Shown: in pieces, positions 1-8,249 of the stretch
Layout: the number at the start of each line of letters is the position of its first letter
Numbering within the stretch: the first letter of the stretch is position 1
NCBI RefSeq assembly: GCF_000718325.1
Contig: NZ_JOFV01000017.1
Span: forward strand, 1-64,000
Source of the DNA: Oerskovia turbata
GTDB taxonomy: Bacteria; Actinomycetota; Actinomycetes; Actinomycetales; Cellulomonadaceae
DNA: 64,000 nt
Direction of reading: 5' to 3'
Notes under the pieces: generated by a model
Told to the model about the DNA's origin: nothing
The model's database searches: none
Seen by the model: the letters and a program-made list of their open reading frames with translations, nothing else
Position numbers and translations under genes: made by a program

Positions 1-80
1 ACGAAGAACACCACGAACTGCGCCGCCCCCGGACGCCGCTCAGCAAACCCCGACCACGCCTGACCCAACCGACCGAACAT
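1..80 (-). CDS. 5' end of an unidentified, probably membrane, protein (partial)
   Basis: An ATG at 78-80 on the minus strand opens a reading frame that runs off the left edge. Only about 26 residues are visible, starting MFGRLGQAWSGF and ending in a hydrophobic run QFVVFF. A short basic stretch followed by aromatic/valine residues fits the start of a polytopic membrane protein. The N-terminus is loosely reminiscent of GtrA-type flippases, but too little is present to assign a family. It is transcribed away from the WxL operon end to its right. Confidence 0.4.
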   Translation of the reverse strand, partial: MFGRLGQAWSGFAERRPGAAQFVVFF

Positions 81-447
81 CACACACTCACTCTCAGGAT
101 GAAGGGGTACCGCGCAGCGTGGAGGGATGCCGGGACCGCGGGGACGGGAACGTCTCGATCGTCATCGGCCTCCTTGCCGTTCGGGTGCGCCGTCGTGCTC
201 CTCGGTGACGGGGTGCACGGACGACGTGTCGCCCGTGCACCCGATCCGGACGCCCGGCCGCAGGTGCGGCAGTCGTCCTCGTGGTGGGGGTCGTGAGTAC
301 TGCGGCGCCGTCTCCCCGTCCGGGAGTGGCGTCGTCGGCAGTCAAGCACTCCTGCGGCGCGCTTCCGGCCCGCCGTGCACAACCTGTCGATCCGAGCGCA
401 TGATCTGTCGGGCGTGGCCGCCCGACGAGCGACGTGACGGCAGCGCG
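81..447. other. Intergenic stretch without a convincing gene
   Basis: This 367-bp gap lies between the leftmost partial gene and the end of the DUF916 gene. Short open frames exist on both strands but lack ribosome sites and any recognisable product. The only structure seen is an inverted repeat at 212-241 with arms GGTGCACGG and CCGTGCACC around 12 nt. It could be an operator or a weak terminator hairpin for the operon ending at 448. Confidence 0.5.
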
Positions 448-1665
448 TCAGGCGACGGGCTGCTCGTCGCGCTCCTTGAGGGCCTGGGCCACGGCCTCGG
501 CGACCTTGCGCTCGTCGCGGGCGCGGCGCCGTCGGGCAGCACGCCGGCGCAGGACGACCGCCGCGACCATCAGGACGAGCAGCGCGAGCGCGGCCCACGG
601 CACGGCGAGCGTCGACGCGGAGGCCGTCGCGGGGGCCACGACCGGGACCGCCTCCGCGTCGGTCGCGCCGATCGCGGTGACGACCTCCGCGGTCACCCGC
701 ACGTCGGCCGAGACCCGGCCGAGCGGCCACACGCCGTCGACCGTCACGGTGCGCGTCACGGACGTCCCCGGCAGCAGCTCGGGGAGCTCGACGCGCGGGG
801 TGGCCTGCGCACCGGCCCCCCACGGGCCCGCGACCCGCACGACCTGGCCGGCGGCCAGGCGCGTGTTGCCGTCGTTCGTGACGGTGAACGTCACGGTCGC
901 GTCGCCCGCCGCGAACGGGTTGAGCGTGCCGTCGTAGGTGACCGAGACGTCGTCGAGCACGACGGCGGGGACCAGGTCGCCTGCGACGCGCAGGTGCATG
1001 CGCGAGCCCAGGCGGCGGTCGACGCTCACGCCCTCGGCGTTCTCCACCAGCAGCGAGGACACGACGCCCGCCGCGTAGTCGCCCGGCGTCGCGTCGGCCG
1101 GGACGGTCAGGGTGAACGGCACGACGACGCTGTCGCCCCCCTCGACCGTGACCTCCTCGCCCGCGAAGGACACCCACGCGCCGAGCGCGGAGGACTCCTC
1201 GCCCGCGGGCAGCAGGTCGAGCTCTCCCGCGTCCGTCATGAACCCGTCGGCCGCGTAGACGCGGAACGTCAGAGGCCCCTGCGTGTAGTTGGAGACGACG
1301 ATCCCGTCGTCCAGGCTCGCGCCCGGCTCCAGGGAGTAGGCGTAGTTGGGACGCTCGGTGCCGTGCACGGTGTCGGCGGGCCGCACACCCCACGTGACCG
1401 GAGTCGCGGGCGCCGGATCCTCGGGCCCGACGGCGGCGCTCACCGCGTGCGGGAGCGCGGCGGACCGCGAGGACGCCCCCAGGGCGGACGCACCCGGGGC
1501 GAGCAGCGAGACGAGCAGACCCACGACGAGGGTCACCGCGAGGACCGCGAGGATCCACAGGGCATGGCTGTGGCCGTTCTCCCGCTGGTGCGCGCGCACG
1601 TTGGTCAGCGCGGACCGCCCGTCGGTGTCCCGCTCGGGCCGGAGGAAGGGCTGCTGCATCGCCAT
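448..1665 (-). CDS. DUF916-type (WxL-interacting) cell-surface protein
   Basis: 405 residues. After a cytoplasmic N-terminus there is one membrane segment at about residues 33-55 (ALWILAVLAVTLVVGLLVSL). A DUF916-like beta-sandwich follows: TWGVRPAD, then YSLEPGASLDDGIVVSN and SSLLVEN. The C-terminus has a second hydrophobic segment (about 355-375) followed by an Arg-rich tail, so the protein is anchored in the membrane with its beta-domains outside. In Firmicutes, DUF916 proteins are encoded beside WxL proteins and are thought to bind them and the wall. The same pairing is seen here with the gene starting at 3084, 150 bp upstream. It is the last gene of the operon. ATG 1665 was used; ATG 1659 (MQQPF) is equally possible. 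Confidence 0.7.
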   Translation of the reverse strand: MAMQQPFLRPERDTDGRSALTNVRAHQRENGHSHALWILAVLAVTLVVGLLVSLLAPGASALGASSRSAALPHAVSAAVGPEDPAPATPVTWGVRPADTVHGTERPNYAYSLEPGASLDDGIVVSNYTQGPLTFRVYAADGFMTDAGELDLLPAGEESSALGAWVSFAGEEVTVEGGDSVVVPFTLTVPADATPGDYAAGVVSSLLVENAEGVSVDRRLGSRMHLRVAGDLVPAVVLDDVSVTYDGTLNPFAAGDATVTFTVTNDGNTRLAAGQVVRVAGPWGAGAQATPRVELPELLPGTSVTRTVTVDGVWPLGRVSADVRVTAEVVTAIGATDAEAVPVVAPATASASTLAVPWAALALLVLMVAAVVLRRRAARRRRARDERKVAEAVAQALKERDEQPVA

Positions 1666-1815
1666 GGTCGTGCCTGCTTTCGTGAGGTCCGGCAGGGAGG
1701 GCCGGGTCGTTCGCCCCGTCCGGCGGCGCGCGGGGCCGGTCGGACGGGCTGTCGAGCGGTGGCGCCGGCCGGCCTGTGGAGGAACGGGCCGGCCGGCACC
1801 ACGGTCACGGCGTGA

Positions 1816-3084
1816 CTAGCTGAGCGCGGTCAGCGTCATCGTCGCGTTGTAGGTCCCCTCGTTCACCGAGAGCGGGAGCTTGAGATCCAGCTCCGCCCCG
1901 ATGACCGCGGAGCCGCGGACGTGCCCGGCCTCCGCGCTGCCCAGGGTGCGGGCGACGGACAGGCCGTCACCCTCGACGAAGCCCGAGGCGACGGCCGCAC
2001 CCGCGACCGCTCCGCCGTCGTTCTCCAGGAGCTCGGGCGTCCACCCGAGGTACTTGCCGGACACGGTCTCGCCGCCCGCGACGAAGTCGCCGACCTGCGC
2101 CGAGACAGACCACGCCGGGGCGTCGATACGCGTGTCCGTGACACGGACCGGCACCAGGTCGCCCGAGGCCGCGAAGTGGTCGCCCTGCTCCTCGGCCACA
2201 CCCAGGTCGACGAGACCCGCCGAACCCTCGAGGCTCCACGTGAGCTCGCCCGGGCGCGGCTCGGGGATCACGACCGCGACCGACTGGTCGCCCGCCGCGA
2301 GCGCGCCGGGGGCCGTGCCGGTGAGGTCGCCCTCGACCGAGCCCGCGGTGTTGCCCAGGCCGAAGTTCGCCGCCGGGGTGTTGTCCGCGAGGCGCACGGC
2401 CCCGTGGACCGTGGTGCCTGCGACCTGGAGGTTCGCGGTGTTGCCGGTCAGGACGAGGTCCCCACCCACCGTGTTGCCCCACTGGTCGGCGGTCCCGTCG
2501 GCGTTCGCGCCGATCAGCGCGTCGCGCGAGGTGCCCGTCACGGACAGGCTGCCCCCGACGACCGCGCCCCCGACGCTCACGCCGAAGTCGCTGTCGCCGA
2601 GCGTCGCGTCGCCGCCCACGCTCGTGCGCAGCACGTCGACGTAGGTCGCGGCCTGCGTCGTGAGGTTGCCCGTGATCCTGGTGTCCGAGATCTCGACGTC
2701 GACGCCGCCCGTCGCGACGCTGCCGCCCACGCGCAGGTCGTACAGGTAGAGGAACCCGGTGCGGGAGCCCACGGTGTACGAGCTGATGTCGCCGCCGACG
2801 CTCGCACCGTCGATCAGGACGCCGTACGCGTCGGTCGCGACGACGTCGCCCTCGATGACCGCCTCGGTCGCGTCGAGCCACGCGTCGTCACCGACCGTGA
2901 TCGACCCCTGGACCGTCGTGCCGCCCAGGACACAGGTCGCGCCCGCGGGGACCACCAGGTCGCCCGCGACGACCGTGTCGTCGAGCTCGGTCGTGCACTG
3001 CGTGACCGCGGCGTGCGCCGACGGTGCGGCGACCGCGAGCAGCGCGAACGCTGCGGCAGCGGCTGCTGAAACCTTCCACTTCAT
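1816..3084 (-). CDS. Secreted WxL-like surface protein with beta-helical N-terminal repeats
   Basis: 422 residues starting MKWKVSAAAAAAFALLAVAA with a clear Sec signal peptide cleaved near AHA-AVTQC. Residues about 30-260 are short repeats of the type GDLVVPAGATCVLGGT, GGDISSYT, GGSVATGG and GGDATLGD, as in right-handed beta-helices or bactofilin-like polymers. A W-S-L motif sits at residues 283-285. The C-terminal 110 residues (WSVSAQVGDF ... LGSAEAGHVRGSAVIGAELDLKLP ... YNATMTLTALS) match the layout of WxL cell-wall domains, although the usual Firmicutes terminal motif LTWxL is degenerate. It sits between the Tat-exported isomerase-like gene (26 bp upstream) and the DUF916 partner. The WxL assignment is an inference from pattern and neighbourhood. 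Confidence 0.6.
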   Translation of the reverse strand: MKWKVSAAAAAAFALLAVAAPSAHAAVTQCTTELDDTVVAGDLVVPAGATCVLGGTTVQGSITVGDDAWLDATEAVIEGDVVATDAYGVLIDGASVGGDISSYTVGSRTGFLYLYDLRVGGSVATGGVDVEISDTRITGNLTTQAATYVDVLRTSVGGDATLGDSDFGVSVGGAVVGGSLSVTGTSRDALIGANADGTADQWGNTVGGDLVLTGNTANLQVAGTTVHGAVRLADNTPAANFGLGNTAGSVEGDLTGTAPGALAAGDQSVAVVIPEPRPGELTWSLEGSAGLVDLGVAEEQGDHFAASGDLVPVRVTDTRIDAPAWSVSAQVGDFVAGGETVSGKYLGWTPELLENDGGAVAGAAVASGFVEGDGLSVARTLGSAEAGHVRGSAVIGAELDLKLPLSVNEGTYNATMTLTALS

Positions 3085-3110
3085 GTCGATTCTCCTGTGA
3101 TCTCGGTGGG

Positions 3111-4115
3111 TCAGCCGCGAAGGCCGTAGATGGAGGTGTAGCTGCGTCGTGCGTTGCCCAGCGAGTTCACGGGGTTCGGCGGCTCGGCGACCGAGCTCGC
3201 GTTGTCCTGCTCGTACAGGCCGAAGTGCTGGCCGCGCGTGCGGAGCTGCGAGAGGAAGGACTGGTAGTCGATGCTGCCGGCGCCGAACTCGATGATGTCG
3301 TAGCCGTTGGCGCTGCTCGGGTTGGCCTTGCCGTCCTTGAGGTGCAGCATCGGGAAGCGCCGCGGGTCGCGCTTGATGTACTCGATGGGCTCGAACCCGG
3401 GGTACTTGTGCTGTCCGACGTGTGCCCAGTAGACGTCCATCTCGAAGTAGACGAGCGACGGGTCGAACTCGTCCCACAGCAGGTCGTACACCCGACGGCT
3501 CGGGTCGTCGGACGTGAAACGGAACTCGCCGTCGTGGTTGTGCGCGTAGAGCTTGAGGCCCGCCGCCTTGGCCTTCTCCCCCATCGCGTTCCAGGTGTGC
3601 GCCGCGGCCGTCCACGCCGCGACCGTGTTGGTGCCGTTGATCGGGCCGCCCTGGCCCAGGTGCGGCATGCCGAGGATCAGCGCCTTCTCGATCTCGGCGT
3701 CGATGGTGTTCGGGTTGAGGTTGACGTGCGACCCCACGGCCCGCAGGCCGTTGTCGTCGAGGAGCTGACGGATCTGCGCGGGGGTGATCGCGCCGACCTG
3801 GCCCTGCGTGTACCCGGCGAACTCGACCTCGGAGTACCCGATGTCGGCGAGCTCCTCGAACACGGCCCGGAAGCCGAGCGAGCTGACCTTGTCGCGGATC
3901 GTGAAGAGCTGGATGCCGATGCGGTTGACCGGGACGAGCCGGTTGCGTCCGCTGCTGGGGGCCGCGGCCACCCCGCCGAGGGCGGTAGCCGCCGTCGGGC
4001 CCAGGGCCGCGCCGACGCCCACGGCGACCGTCGAGGCCGCGAGGGCCTTGAGCAGGTTCCGCCGGCTCATCGGACGAGCCGGGATGGACTCGTGGTGGTG
4101 CTCGTGTGAACTCAT
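3111..4115 (-). CDS. Tat-exported sugar phosphate isomerase/epimerase-like (xylose-isomerase-like TIM barrel) protein
   Basis: 334 residues. The N-terminus carries a twin-arginine signal, SRRNLLKALAAS, followed by an Ala/Gly-rich hydrophobic stretch (about residues 16-50). The mature part follows the xylose-isomerase-like barrel: IGIQLFTIRDKV, YSEVEFAGYTQG, GLRAVGSHVNLN, LYAHNHDGEF, VYFEMDVYWAHVGQ and HLKDGKA, with His, Glu and Asp residues placed to bind a divalent metal. Export of such a fold is typical of actinobacterial proteins acting on oxidised sugars outside the membrane. It lies 71 bp downstream of the secreted sugar dehydrogenase gene, so the two may act in sequence on the same extracellular sugar. 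The substrate is unknown. Confidence 0.75.
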   Translation of the reverse strand: MSSHEHHHESIPARPMSRRNLLKALAASTVAVGVGAALGPTAATALGGVAAAPSSGRNRLVPVNRIGIQLFTIRDKVSSLGFRAVFEELADIGYSEVEFAGYTQGQVGAITPAQIRQLLDDNGLRAVGSHVNLNPNTIDAEIEKALILGMPHLGQGGPINGTNTVAAWTAAAHTWNAMGEKAKAAGLKLYAHNHDGEFRFTSDDPSRRVYDLLWDEFDPSLVYFEMDVYWAHVGQHKYPGFEPIEYIKRDPRRFPMLHLKDGKANPSSANGYDIIEFGAGSIDYQSFLSQLRTRGQHFGLYEQDNASSVAEPPNPVNSLGNARRSYTSIYGLRG

Positions 4116-4186
4116 GTCTCTCCTTCGAGGTGAGGTTCGGTGGCCCGGGGCGCGAGCCCCGGGCCACCACGTGCTGGTTGCGCGGG

Positions 4187-7100
4187 CTAGTTGCGGACGG
4201 TGAGGTTGAGCGACGTCGCGCTCTTGGTGACGCCGGTCGAGCCCTGGTAGGCGATCTCGACCTTGTACGTGCCGACCGTGGGGAGCTTCGGGAGCGTCAC
4301 GACGACGCCGCCCTCGGCGTCGAGCGTCCCGGTGCGGGTCGCGACCGTGGCGTTGTTGCGCTTGATCGTCACCGTGACGTCGCCCGTGGCGACGACACCT
4401 GTCGAGCTCTCGACCGCGATGGTCGCCTTGGCGGCGATCGACGGCTTGACCGGGTTGGGCGAGACCGACGCCGTGACGGTCGAGGAGGCCGCGGCCACCG
4501 TGAGGCGCACGGTCGACGAGGACTTCTTGAACACCTGGTCGGCCTGGTAGCTCGCCGTGAGGGTGTGCGTCCCGACGGCGAGCGACGGGTCGAGCGCGAT
4601 CGTCGCCGTGCCCTCCACGAGGGTCCCGCGACCGACCTCGGTGCCGCCCGAGGTGAGGACGACGTCGCCCGTGGGCGTACCGCCCTCGCCCGTGACGGTG
4701 ACCATGGCCTCGCCCGGCGCCCCGTACGAGACGCGGGCAGCCGGCACGGCGACCTTGGTGACCGACGAGACCGTGGGCTCGTTCGGGGCCGCGAGGTCGA
4801 TCGTGAAGGAGACCGACCCGACCGTCGAGACGTTGCCGCCCGTGTCGGTCGCGCGGTACTGGAGGGTGCGCGCGCCGTTGGTCGTGAAGTTCACGCCGTA
4901 CGCGCCGCCGGCCGCGGCCACGTTCGTCCAGGTCTGACCGTTGGTGGTCGAGTACTGGACGCTCGCGAGAGCGCCGTCGTCCTTGACGTCGAGGTTCATG
5001 CGCACGGCCCTGTTGTAGACGCCGCCCACGCCCGTGGGCGCCGCCGGGTCGAGCGAGTGCGTGATCGTCGGCGCCTTGACGTCGCCGACGCCCACGCCCT
5101 GGAAGTCGAACGAGTCGACGGCGAGCTCGTTGGCCGAGGTCACGAACAGCGTGCCCGAACCCTGCGGGGCGTTCGTGAACGGCACCGTGACCTCCTTCCA
5201 GCCTGCGCCGGAGGGGATCTGCGCGGTCGCGAACGGTGCCGCGTCGGCCGCGCCCCAGCGGAGCTGGAGCTCACCGCCGCCGTTGGCGACGACCTTGACG
5301 CCCGTGATCCCGGCGAAGTTCACCGGGCTGTAGGACAGGTGGTCACCGTTGCCGAGGCCGCGGATCGCCCGACCGGCACCCGCCGTCTCGTCCTCGTACG
5401 CCACGACGCCCTTGCTCTTGGCGTGCTCGGCCTGCTGGACGAACGGGTTGAGCTGGACGGTCGCCTCGCCGGGAGCGGCGGGCAGCCCGTTGTGCCCGTT
5501 GTCGGTGTAGGACACGACGACGGCGCCGTAGATGTGCGCGCCCTCACCGTGCTGCGGCGAGTCGGGAGACGTCCTCCACGCCCCCGTGCAGCCCGTGCCC
5601 GAGACCTCGGGGTGGGCGTGCTCGTCGTGGCCCAGGCCGTAGGTCCATGCGACGCGGTTGCACGCGGTCGCGGTCCCGTCCTCGGCGTCGTTCGTCGAGA
5701 CCTTGAACGGCACGGCCTGGCCCCAGCTGAAGAACGACCCGTCGCCGGGGTAGTCGACCGTGACCGTCGGTGCCTGGTTGCCCACCGAGACGACCTTCGA
5801 CGTCAGCGTGAACTTGCCCTGGGCGTCGGTCACGCGCAGGCGGGCGTTGTACTGGCCGAGGGTCGTGTAGGTGTAGCTCGCTGTGACGCCCGTGGCGTCG
5901 AACGAGCCGTTGCCGTCGAAGTCCCACTGGTAGGTGAGGGCGTCGCCGTCGGGGTCGCTCGAGGTGCCGGCGTCGAAGGCCACCGCGAGCGGGGCCTCGG
6001 AGGACGAGGTCGGGTTCGCGGTGAACCGGGCCTGCGGGGCCTTGTTCCCCTCGGCGTAGGACACCTTGTACAGGCCGGCGTCCGGGTTGGCGCGGAAGAA
6101 GCCGTCGCCGTAGTCGAGCACGTAGAGCGAGCCATCGGGCCCGAACTCCATGTCGATCATGTTGTCGTTGAGCGGCTGCGCGTTCTTCGCGAGCTGCGCG
6201 TTGGGCGTGAAGTCCTCGATGTGCGTGACCTCGTAGGAGTCCCAGTCGACCGTGAAGGCCGCGAGGTAGTCCTGCGAGAACTCACCGAAGAACGCCTTGT
6301 CGTCCCAGTACTCGGGGAGCTTGGACGTCGAGGGGTTCTCGGCGTCGTAGTGGTAGACGGGGGCACCCATGGGAGCCTGGCCGCTGCCGGCCCCGAAGTT
6401 CACGAGCTCGTCCCACGGCTGGTCGCCGGGGCGGTCGCCGTAGTAGAGCGTCGCCGCGCGTGCCGGCGGCAGGTCGACGAGGCCCGTGTTCCAGCGCGAG
6501 TTGTTCTTGAGCGCGGCCGGGTCGAAGAACGCCCCGGGCGTGCTCGTCGCGAAGTTCCACTCGTTGTAGGCGGCGTTGGGCCCGTGCACGTAGGGCCAGC
6601 CCGCGTTGTGCGGGTCGTCGAGGCTCACGGTGTTCCACTCGACGTACCCCATGGGGCCACGGTTCGGGTCGGCGTTGGCCGCGTCCGGTCCGTAGTCGCC
6701 CCACGAGAGGCTGTTCGTCTCGGGGTCGACGTCGATGCGGAACGGGTTGCGGACACCCATCACGAAGATCTCGGGGCGGGTCTTCTCGGTGCCGACCGGG
6801 AAGAGGTTGCCCTCGGGGATCGTGTACGAGCCGTCCTCCTCGACCGTGATGCGCAGGATCTTGCCGCGCAGGTCGTTGGTGTTGCCGGCGCCGCGACGCG
6901 AGTCCAGGCCGGGGTTCATCCCGGGGGCGTCGTTGTTGGGCGCGAAGCCGTTGGCTCCGGGTGCGCTGGCGGGCGTGTTGTCACCGGTCGACAGGTAGAG
7001 GTTGCCGTCGCCGTCCCAGTCGATGTCGGCACCGACGTGGCAGCACTGACCGCGCTGGACCTCGACGTCGAGGATCTTCTGCTCGGAGGCCAGGTCGAGC

Positions 7101-7630
7101 CCGGTGCCGGTCCACTGGAAGCGCGAGAGGCGGTTGACGCCTTTCCACTGGTCCCAGTAGCTCGCGTCCGCGCCGGCAGGCAGCGTGTTGGGCGCCGAGC
7201 CCGCGGGCGTGCCGCTGAGCGGTGCGTAGACGAGGTAGACCCAGTTGTTCTCGGCGAAGTCCGGGTCGACGGCGATGCCCTGCAGGCCGTCCTCGGAGTT
7301 CGCGTACACGGGGATCTTGTTGGTGACCGACGTGACGCCGGTCTGGGGGTCCGTGAGCCGGACGTCCCCGTTGCGTGCGGTGTGCAGGATCTTGCCGTCG
7401 GGCAGGATCGCGAGGTCGATCGGCTCGCCGACGTCCTTGGTCAGCAGGATCTTCTCGTAGTTGGACCAGTCGAGCGCGGCCTGCGCACCGGGCTCGCTGC
7501 CGTGGTCGACGCCGTCGTGCGCGGTGGCCGGGGCCGTCGCGGCCGCGAGGCCGGTCAGGGCCAGGACGCCGGCGAGGGAGGCGGCGACCACCCTTGCTCT
7601 CGCGGACCTTCGTTCAGGAATAGACTTCAC
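4187..7630 (-). CDS. Large secreted glucose/sorbosone-dehydrogenase-like protein with PKD, CBM6-like and Ig-like domains
   Basis: 1147 residues from GTG 7630, chosen because GAGGAG lies 10 nt upstream; an in-frame GTG at 7648 would include that ribosome site. A signal peptide ends near ATAHDG. Residues about 45-510 are a PQQ-type soluble glucose/sorbosone dehydrogenase beta-propeller (PIDLAILPDGKILHTARNGD, GIAVDPDF, YLSTGDNTPA, GVRNPFRIDVDP). A PKD domain follows (about 530-620, SDPDGDALTYQWDFDGNG). Then come a carbohydrate-binding CBM6-like region (QAEHAKSKG ... FQGVGVGD), an OmpL47-like domain (YNRAVRMNLDVKDDG) and Ig-like repeats to the end. It is the first gene of the 7.6-0.45 kb operon. 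It likely oxidises sugars of a polysaccharide it also binds; PQQ dependence is a family property, not visible here. Confidence 0.8.
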   Translation of the reverse strand: MKSIPERRSARARVVAASLAGVLALTGLAAATAPATAHDGVDHGSEPGAQAALDWSNYEKILLTKDVGEPIDLAILPDGKILHTARNGDVRLTDPQTGVTSVTNKIPVYANSEDGLQGIAVDPDFAENNWVYLVYAPLSGTPAGSAPNTLPAGADASYWDQWKGVNRLSRFQWTGTGLDLASEQKILDVEVQRGQCCHVGADIDWDGDGNLYLSTGDNTPASAPGANGFAPNNDAPGMNPGLDSRRGAGNTNDLRGKILRITVEEDGSYTIPEGNLFPVGTEKTRPEIFVMGVRNPFRIDVDPETNSLSWGDYGPDAANADPNRGPMGYVEWNTVSLDDPHNAGWPYVHGPNAAYNEWNFATSTPGAFFDPAALKNNSRWNTGLVDLPPARAATLYYGDRPGDQPWDELVNFGAGSGQAPMGAPVYHYDAENPSTSKLPEYWDDKAFFGEFSQDYLAAFTVDWDSYEVTHIEDFTPNAQLAKNAQPLNDNMIDMEFGPDGSLYVLDYGDGFFRANPDAGLYKVSYAEGNKAPQARFTANPTSSSEAPLAVAFDAGTSSDPDGDALTYQWDFDGNGSFDATGVTASYTYTTLGQYNARLRVTDAQGKFTLTSKVVSVGNQAPTVTVDYPGDGSFFSWGQAVPFKVSTNDAEDGTATACNRVAWTYGLGHDEHAHPEVSGTGCTGAWRTSPDSPQHGEGAHIYGAVVVSYTDNGHNGLPAAPGEATVQLNPFVQQAEHAKSKGVVAYEDETAGAGRAIRGLGNGDHLSYSPVNFAGITGVKVVANGGGELQLRWGAADAAPFATAQIPSGAGWKEVTVPFTNAPQGSGTLFVTSANELAVDSFDFQGVGVGDVKAPTITHSLDPAAPTGVGGVYNRAVRMNLDVKDDGALASVQYSTTNGQTWTNVAAAGGAYGVNFTTNGARTLQYRATDTGGNVSTVGSVSFTIDLAAPNEPTVSSVTKVAVPAARVSYGAPGEAMVTVTGEGGTPTGDVVLTSGGTEVGRGTLVEGTATIALDPSLAVGTHTLTASYQADQVFKKSSSTVRLTVAAASSTVTASVSPNPVKPSIAAKATIAVESSTGVVATGDVTVTIKRNNATVATRTGTLDAEGGVVVTLPKLPTVGTYKVEIAYQGSTGVTKSATSLNLTVRN

Positions 7631-7937
7631 GCTGATGCAGCTCCTCACGGGGGTTCATCGCGGACCGAGCCACCGCTCGCTGCTGGAACAGCGGGATCAC
7701 GGGTGGCTCGGTCTGTGTCTGTACGGGGCGGCATCGGGGTCTGCGTGCCCGCGCCGCTGCTGCTGTCCTCCCCTCGCCGTCGAGTGGTGGTGGGACCCGG
7801 CGGGTCGCACCGACTGAGCACACCGGGGTCTCCCCCGTCAGGTCGAGCGTTCTGCCGTAAGGCGAGATGCTCGGTATGTCATGGATCAGGGTGGATCTAC
7901 GTGCGAGAACGGCGGTCTTCCTCGACCACCTGGTAGG

Positions 7938-7966
7938 AATCTAGGGCGACTTATATCGCCTGTCAA
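7938..7966 (-). promoter_or_regulatory. Sigma-70-type promoter with a palindromic operator in the spacer
   Basis: On the minus strand the -35 box TTGACA (7961-7966) and the -10 box TAGATT (7938-7943) are separated by exactly 17 bp. Inside that spacer lies the inverted repeat GGCGA-N6-TCGCC (7945-7960). It drives the sugar dehydrogenase/WxL operon with a leader of about 300 nt (7631-7930). No convincing gene was found in that leader; it carries only short frames without ribosome sites. An operator overlapping the spacer would allow direct repression, but no regulator gene is adjacent. Confidence 0.7.
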
Positions 7967-8249
7967 TCAAAAGTCGAAACCTGCCGCTCACTAGTAGGGC
8001 ACAGATGCCGATCACGCGCGCGCGGGGGGACGGCCAGGATCGTCCCCCGACCGGGGCCCGTGGTGGTCCGGCGGACGCCCGCGCCGAGCGTGCGGTTCGG
8101 GTCGTCCGTGGCAGCCGGGGACGACCCGAAGTGCACGTTCGACGCCGCCTCGACGACCGGCCACGGCCGCACCGCACTCCCGCACGCCGCGTTCGGCGTG
8201 TCGTGCCGCTCGGAGGCTCGACGACAGATCCTGGTGATTGGCTGAAGTC

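Noticed and set aside
7614..7823. A 69-codon minus-strand frame in the leader of the sugar dehydrogenase operon, as a leader peptide
   Set aside because: It has no ribosome site, is Arg/Pro-rich like other shadow frames, and overlaps the ribosome site of the real gene.
4106..7936. A 1276-codon open frame on the plus strand opposite the sugar dehydrogenase gene
   Set aside because: It is Arg/Val/Gly/Asp-rich, resembles no known protein family, and mirrors the minus-strand gene, which has a signal peptide, domains and a promoter. Long antisense frames are expected where third codon positions are G or C.
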